From: Bacillota bacterium
GTDB taxonomy: Bacteria > Bacillota > Clostridia > Christensenellales > CAG-138
Length of the DNA stretch: 64,000 nt
NCBI GenBank assembly: GCA_023400985.1
Contig: JAEXEN010000027.1
Coordinates: 1 to 64,000 of the forward strand
Direction of reading: 5' to 3'
Shown here: positions 60,744 to 64,000 of the stretch, piece by piece
Position numbering within the stretch: position 1 is the stretch's first letter
How the letters are laid out: the number at the start of each line of letters is the position of its first letter
Made by a program: the position numbers and the translations under genes
Notes under the pieces: generated by a model
Database searches by the model: none
What the model saw: only the letters and a program-made list of their open reading frames with translations
What the model was told of the DNA's origin: nothing

Positions 60744-60801
60744 ACTACTAAACAATATTCAGTAGTGAACATAATATAGCACATGCCTCACGGCATTGCA
60801 A
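60744..60801 (-). promoter_or_regulatory. Promoter and likely PadR operator
   Basis: Minus strand: TTGCAA (60796-60801), 17 bases, TATATT (60773-60778). The inverted repeat ACTACT-N11-AGTAGT (60744-60766) lies just after the -10, a standard place for a PadR site, and the spacer holds a second palindrome ATGCC-GTGA-GGCAT. Confidence 0.65.
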
Positions 60802-60966
60802 CAGTTTTTTGGTTTTGGAATCTTTGCCGGGAAATCGAGCGATTTGGATTGTAAAATCGTGTGATTCTGTTATAATTGCGAGAACGACCTGCTTATCAGG
60901 TCATAACCGCAAAACTTTATAAAAATGAGCCGGGATGCGGATGCGGCCGCGGTTCGCGGAGGGCAG

Positions 60967-61428
60967 ATGGCGCTTCATCTTGTTATGGACGACAAAACGT
61001 ATATGGAGCTTGCGCTTGCGGAGGCAAAAAAGGCCGCCGCGCGCGACGAGGTGCCCGTGGGCGCTGTGGTCGTGAAAAACGGCGCTGTGATCGCAACAGC
61101 GCACAACGAGGTGGAAAAGAGGCATGACGCCACCGCGCACGCGGAGATTCTGGCGCTTCGCCGCGCTTCGGATCTGACGGGGGACTGGCGGCTCAGCGGC
61201 TGCACGCTTTACGTTACGCTCGAACCCTGCTGCATGTGCGCCGGCGCGATGGTCAACGCTCGACTGGACCGTGTGGTGTTCGGCGCGTTCGACGAGCGCT
61301 ACGGCTGCTGCTTTAGCCTTTTGGAGCTTACGAACAACGTGCTTTCCCACACGGTGGAAACGATCGGCGGCGTATGCGAGGCGGAATGCGCCGCGCTTTT
61401 GAATGCGTACTTTCAAAAAAAACGGTAA
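60967..61428 (+). CDS. tadA: tRNA(Arg)-specific adenosine deaminase
   Basis: 153 residues from the ATG at 60967, four bases after GGAGGG; an earlier ATG at 60925 lacks such a site. Zinc and catalytic residues: H58 and E60 (TAHAEI), C88 and C91 (EPCCMC). Makes inosine at the wobble base of tRNA-Arg(ACG), an essential step for reading CGU/CGC/CGA codons. Confidence 0.93.
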   Translation: MALHLVMDDKTYMELALAEAKKAAARDEVPVGAVVVKNGAVIATAHNEVEKRHDATAHAEILALRRASDLTGDWRLSGCTLYVTLEPCCMCAGAMVNARLDRVVFGAFDERYGCCFSLLELTNNVLSHTVETIGGVCEAECAALLNAYFQKKR

Positions 61429-61502
61429 TTTCGCCCTGATATTCGAAAATATAGAAATATCGCACAGATGAATAACAAAATAATATATTATTTAGGATAT
61501 AA

Positions 61503-61546
61503 GGCGGTTGACGGGGAAACCCGAAACCGCCTATAATGTACATTAT
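61503..61546 (+). promoter_or_regulatory. glnN promoter with overlapping inverted repeat
   Basis: TTGACG (61508-61513), 18 bases, TATAAT (61532-61537). The inverted repeat GGCGGTT (61503-61509) / AACCGCC (61525-61531) with a nested GGG-GAAA-CCC spans the -35 and spacer. TAATGTACATTA (61535-61546) is a second palindrome over the start region. A nitrogen regulator could bind either. Confidence 0.6.
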
Positions 61547-61586
61547 TTTGTTGTGATCTATTTTTTGAGATAAAGGAGAAGCTACG

Positions 61587-63668
61587 ATGGAAAGTATTTT
61601 TGAGAGCTTCGGAGAGCTTGCGTTCAGCGACGCCGTGATGCGTTCGCGCCTGCCGGACGATACCTACCGCGCTTTGAAGGACGCCATACGTCTCGGCAAG
61701 CCTCTTAGCGAGGACGTGGCGGGCGTTGTGGCGGGGGCCATGAAAGACTGGGCCATCGAAAAAGGCGTGACCCATTTCACCCACTGGTTCCAGCCGCTCA
61801 CCGGTGTGACGGCGGAAAAGCATGAGGCGTTTATCGCGCCCGCAAAGGACGGCAGCCCCATCGCCGCGTTTTCGGGGCAGGAACTCACCATGGGCGAGCC
61901 GGACGCGTCGAGCTTTCCGTCGGGCGGCCTTCGCGCCACCTTCGAGGCGCGCGGTTACACCGCGTGGGACCCCACCGGATACGCTTTCATCAAGGACGGC
62001 ACGCTTTGCATCCCCACGGTGTTTTTCTCGTATTCGGGCGAGGCGCTCGATAAGAAAACGCCGCTTTTGCGGTCTATGGAGCTTTTAAATCGCGAGGCGC
62101 TGCGCGTGCTCAATTTCATCGGTGAAGAGGCGACGCGCGTCATCCCCACCACCGGCGCGGAACAGGAATACTTCTTGGTAAAAAGGTCGCTCTACGAACA
62201 AAGGCGCGACCTTCTCTTTTGCTCGCGTACGCTGTTCGGCGCAAAGCCGCCCAAAGGGCAGGAGCTGGAGGATCACTACTTCGGCGCGATCGGCGCCGGC
62301 GTGGCGGATTTTATGCGCGATCTGGACAGGGAGCTCTGGAAGCTCGGCGTATACGCAAAGACCGAGCATAAGGAAGTGGCCCCGGGGCAGTACGAGCTTG
62401 CGCCGGTGTTCGCCAACACCAATACCGCGACCGACCATAACCAGCTCACCATGGAGATCATGCGAAACACGGCGCTCCGCCACGGTTTCGTGTGCCTGCT
62501 CCACGAAAAGCCTTTCATGCGCCTGAACGGGAGTGGCAAGCACAACAACTGGTCGCTCGCTACCGAAGCGGGCGAAAACCTTTTGGATCCCGGCGCAAAC
62601 CCGTGTGAAAATCTCCGCTTTTTGATATTCCTGTGCGCCGTCATCAAGGCCGTGGACGAATACCACGATCTTCTTCGCGTATGCGTGGCGAGCGCGGGCA
62701 ACGACTGCCGCCTGGGCGGGCAGGAAGCGCCCCCGGCTATCGTTTCGATCTTTTTGGGCGACGAGCTTACCGGGATACTCGACTCCATCGAGGAGGAGGG
62801 GGACTATTCCTCCAACGGCTGCCATACCATCGAGAGCGGGCTCAATGTGATGCCGAGGCTCAGCGCGCACAATACCGACCGCAACCGCACCTCGCCGTTT
62901 GCGTTTACCGGCAACAAGTTCGAATTCCGCATGGTGGGCGCGAGCCAGTCCATCGCGGACGCGAACATCGTGCTCAACACCATCGTGGGACAGGCGCTGT
63001 CCGAATTTGCCGACGAGCTCGAAAGGACCGAAAACAAAGAGGAGGCTGTCAAGGCGCTCCTTAGGCGTGAGCTCAAGGCGCACAAGCGCATTTTATATAA
63101 CGGCAATTGTTACAGCGAGGAGTGGAAAAAGGAAGCCGCCGAGCGAGGACTGTACGTTTTGCCTACCACCGCGGATGCGCTGCCGCGCCTTATCGATAAG
63201 AAAAACGTGGAGCTATATACGCGCCACGGCATATTCTCCGAGCGCGAGCTCCATTCCCGCTACGAGATACAGCTTGAAAGCTATGTGAAGGTGGTGAGCA
63301 TCGAGGCAAAGACCATGCTCGAAATGACCCACCGCGACATTTTGCCCGCCGTGATCGCTTATGCGGCGGAACTTAGTTCCGCGGCTTCCAAGAAGGCGCT
63401 GCTCTTTGTGTCGAACACCGCGGAAACGGCGCTTTTAAAGCGCATGACGGCATTGACCGACGCGCTCTACCAAAGTGCCGACGCGCTCGACAAAAAGCTC
63501 GACTTTGTGAAGGCGGCAACCGACGCACTCGAGGCGGCAAAGCTCTGCAAGGATAGTATGCTTCCCGCCATGGCGGAGCTTCGGGAGATCGCCGATAAGC
63601 TCGAGGTCGTCACTTCCCGAAGGCATTGGCCGTTCCCGACTTATGAGGAACTCCTCTACAGCTTATAA
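61587..63668 (+). CDS. glnN: Glutamine synthetase type III
   Basis: 693 residues, the size of GSIII rather than GSI (about 450). ATP and metal-site stretches are present: FPSGGLRATFEARGYTAWDP, TGAEQEYFLVKR, ATDHNQLTMEIMRNTALRHG, KHNNWSLATEAG and NRTSPFAFTGNKFEFRMVG. Makes glutamine from glutamate, ammonium and ATP. GSIII is common in anaerobes. AAAGGAG before the ATG. Confidence 0.97.
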   Translation: MESIFESFGELAFSDAVMRSRLPDDTYRALKDAIRLGKPLSEDVAGVVAGAMKDWAIEKGVTHFTHWFQPLTGVTAEKHEAFIAPAKDGSPIAAFSGQELTMGEPDASSFPSGGLRATFEARGYTAWDPTGYAFIKDGTLCIPTVFFSYSGEALDKKTPLLRSMELLNREALRVLNFIGEEATRVIPTTGAEQEYFLVKRSLYEQRRDLLFCSRTLFGAKPPKGQELEDHYFGAIGAGVADFMRDLDRELWKLGVYAKTEHKEVAPGQYELAPVFANTNTATDHNQLTMEIMRNTALRHGFVCLLHEKPFMRLNGSGKHNNWSLATEAGENLLDPGANPCENLRFLIFLCAVIKAVDEYHDLLRVCVASAGNDCRLGGQEAPPAIVSIFLGDELTGILDSIEEEGDYSSNGCHTIESGLNVMPRLSAHNTDRNRTSPFAFTGNKFEFRMVGASQSIADANIVLNTIVGQALSEFADELERTENKEEAVKALLRRELKAHKRILYNGNCYSEEWKKEAAERGLYVLPTTADALPRLIDKKNVELYTRHGIFSERELHSRYEIQLESYVKVVSIEAKTMLEMTHRDILPAVIAYAAELSSAASKKALLFVSNTAETALLKRMTALTDALYQSADALDKKLDFVKAATDALEAAKLCKDSMLPAMAELREIADKLEVVTSRRHWPFPTYEELLYSL

Positions 63669-63732
63669 GGCAAGGGAGGCGACTCCTGGCACCTTATAAA
63701 AAATATATGTGAAATATATAAAAATAAACCGC

Positions 63733-63755
63733 AAAGGGCCCGTTTAGGGCCTTTT
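63733..63755 (+). terminator. Terminator of glnN
   Basis: AAAGG with CCTTT plus an inner CC/GG pair around CGTTTA, then TTTTGTC; about 65 bases past the stop. Confidence 0.6.
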
Positions 63756-63761
63756 GTCGTA

Positions 63762-63790
63762 TTGACAAGTACGATTTGCAAGTATATCAT
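63762..63790 (+). promoter_or_regulatory. Promoter of gdhA
   Basis: TTGACA (63762-63767), 17 bases, TATCAT (63785-63790), 74 bases before the ATG. Confidence 0.7.
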
Positions 63791-63863
63791 GTATATGGTC
63801 TAAAAAATGCAATTTTCGCTGCATGCGAAAACTATCAATATCACATCTAAGCGGAGGTATTTC

Positions 63864-64000
63864 ATGAACGCCTATATCGAGGAAGTCCTTGCAAAAGTGA
63901 AAAAGCGCGACGCGAACGAGCCGGAATTCCTGCAAACCGTTGAGGAAGTTCTGAGTTCTCTTGAGGTCGTGGTCGACAAGCATCCCGAGTATCAAAAGCT
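63864..64000 (+). CDS. gdhA: Glutamate dehydrogenase, NADP-type (5' end only)
   Basis: The window ends inside this gene; 45 codons are visible. The start MNAYIEEVLAKVKKRDANEP and the following EFLQTVEEVLSSLEVVV match the very conserved N-terminus of NADP-dependent glutamate dehydrogenase. GGAGG before the ATG. With glnN just upstream it completes the local ammonium-assimilation pair. Confidence 0.85.
   Translation, partial: MNAYIEEVLAKVKKRDANEPEFLQTVEEVLSSLEVVVDKHPEYQK

Noticed and set aside
61429..61586. Considered as a glutamine riboswitch leader before glnN
   Set aside because: The structured part lies within the promoter itself, and no known riboswitch core could be drawn.

Overview
The window looks like chromosome from an anaerobic, Gram-positive, endospore-lineage Firmicute of class Clostridia, probably an uncultured gut-type relative of Oscillospirales/Christensenellales. 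The basis is gene content rather than a marker gene: DUF4179 anti-sigma and DUF6034 lipoproteins, a SleB-type cortex-hydrolase domain, type III glutamine synthetase next to an NADP-type glutamate dehydrogenase start, PadR/HAAS operons, and strong AGGAGG ribosome sites with consensus sigma-A promoters. GC content appears moderate to high. No rRNA, CRISPR array or intact insertion sequence was seen. One tRNA (Arg, CCG) is present.

Layout. 0-7.5 kb (all minus): a two-component system (HK 5371-6783, RR 6787-7446), then a tandem family of DUF6034 lipoproteins (two full copies and one truncated copy), then an ECF sigma factor with its DUF4179 anti-sigma. 7.6-11.8 kb: a chemotaxis receptor and a transglutaminase-like lipoprotein. 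11.8-21.3 kb: an MFS carrier, then an envelope block with a GT2-GtrA glycosyltransferase, a SleB-like wall hydrolase, an OmpR-type two-component system and, divergently, a phosphodiester-glycosidase protein, a small membrane protein and a P-type ATPase. Two copies of one regulatory box lie upstream of the glycosyltransferase and the hydrolase. 21.4-30.5 kb (minus): GGDEF protein, serine hydrolase, ZIP transporter, then a nitrogen-sensing block of ammonium transporter, NarL-type regulator and an Amt-histidine kinase fusion, then a LUD protein with an FMN reductase.

31.2-41.5 kb is accessory in character. It holds a chaperone operon (zinc-ribbon membrane protein, TetR, DUF5685, J-protein, Hsp70) behind a consensus promoter that overlaps a palindrome. 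After it come a second TetR, an Ala-rich small protein, two surface proteins, scattered small genes, an IS3-like transposase remnant and several related promoter or leader elements. 41.8-46.4 kb: tRNA-Arg, a MATE exporter, radA and an anchored beta-propeller-like protein.

46.9-55.6 kb: an InlB-repeat lipoprotein followed by a complete peptide-type ABC importer operon (SBP with a large insertion, two permeases, two ATPases, a small membrane protein). 55.7-60.7 kb: an MFS carrier and a DUF554 protein, then a convergent five-gene minus-strand operon PadR-HAAS-membrane protein-SDR-SDR. 60.9-64 kb: tadA, glnN (GSIII) and the start of gdhA. With the Amt pair at 25-29 kb, the window carries ammonium uptake, ammonium sensing and both ammonium-assimilating enzymes.

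The most interesting candidates are the Amt-histidine kinase fusion with its regulator and Amt partner, the TetR-linked Hsp70/J-protein/DUF5685 operon, the shared palindrome-plus-direct-repeat box of the envelope block, and the tandem DUF6034 array fused to an ECF sigma locus.
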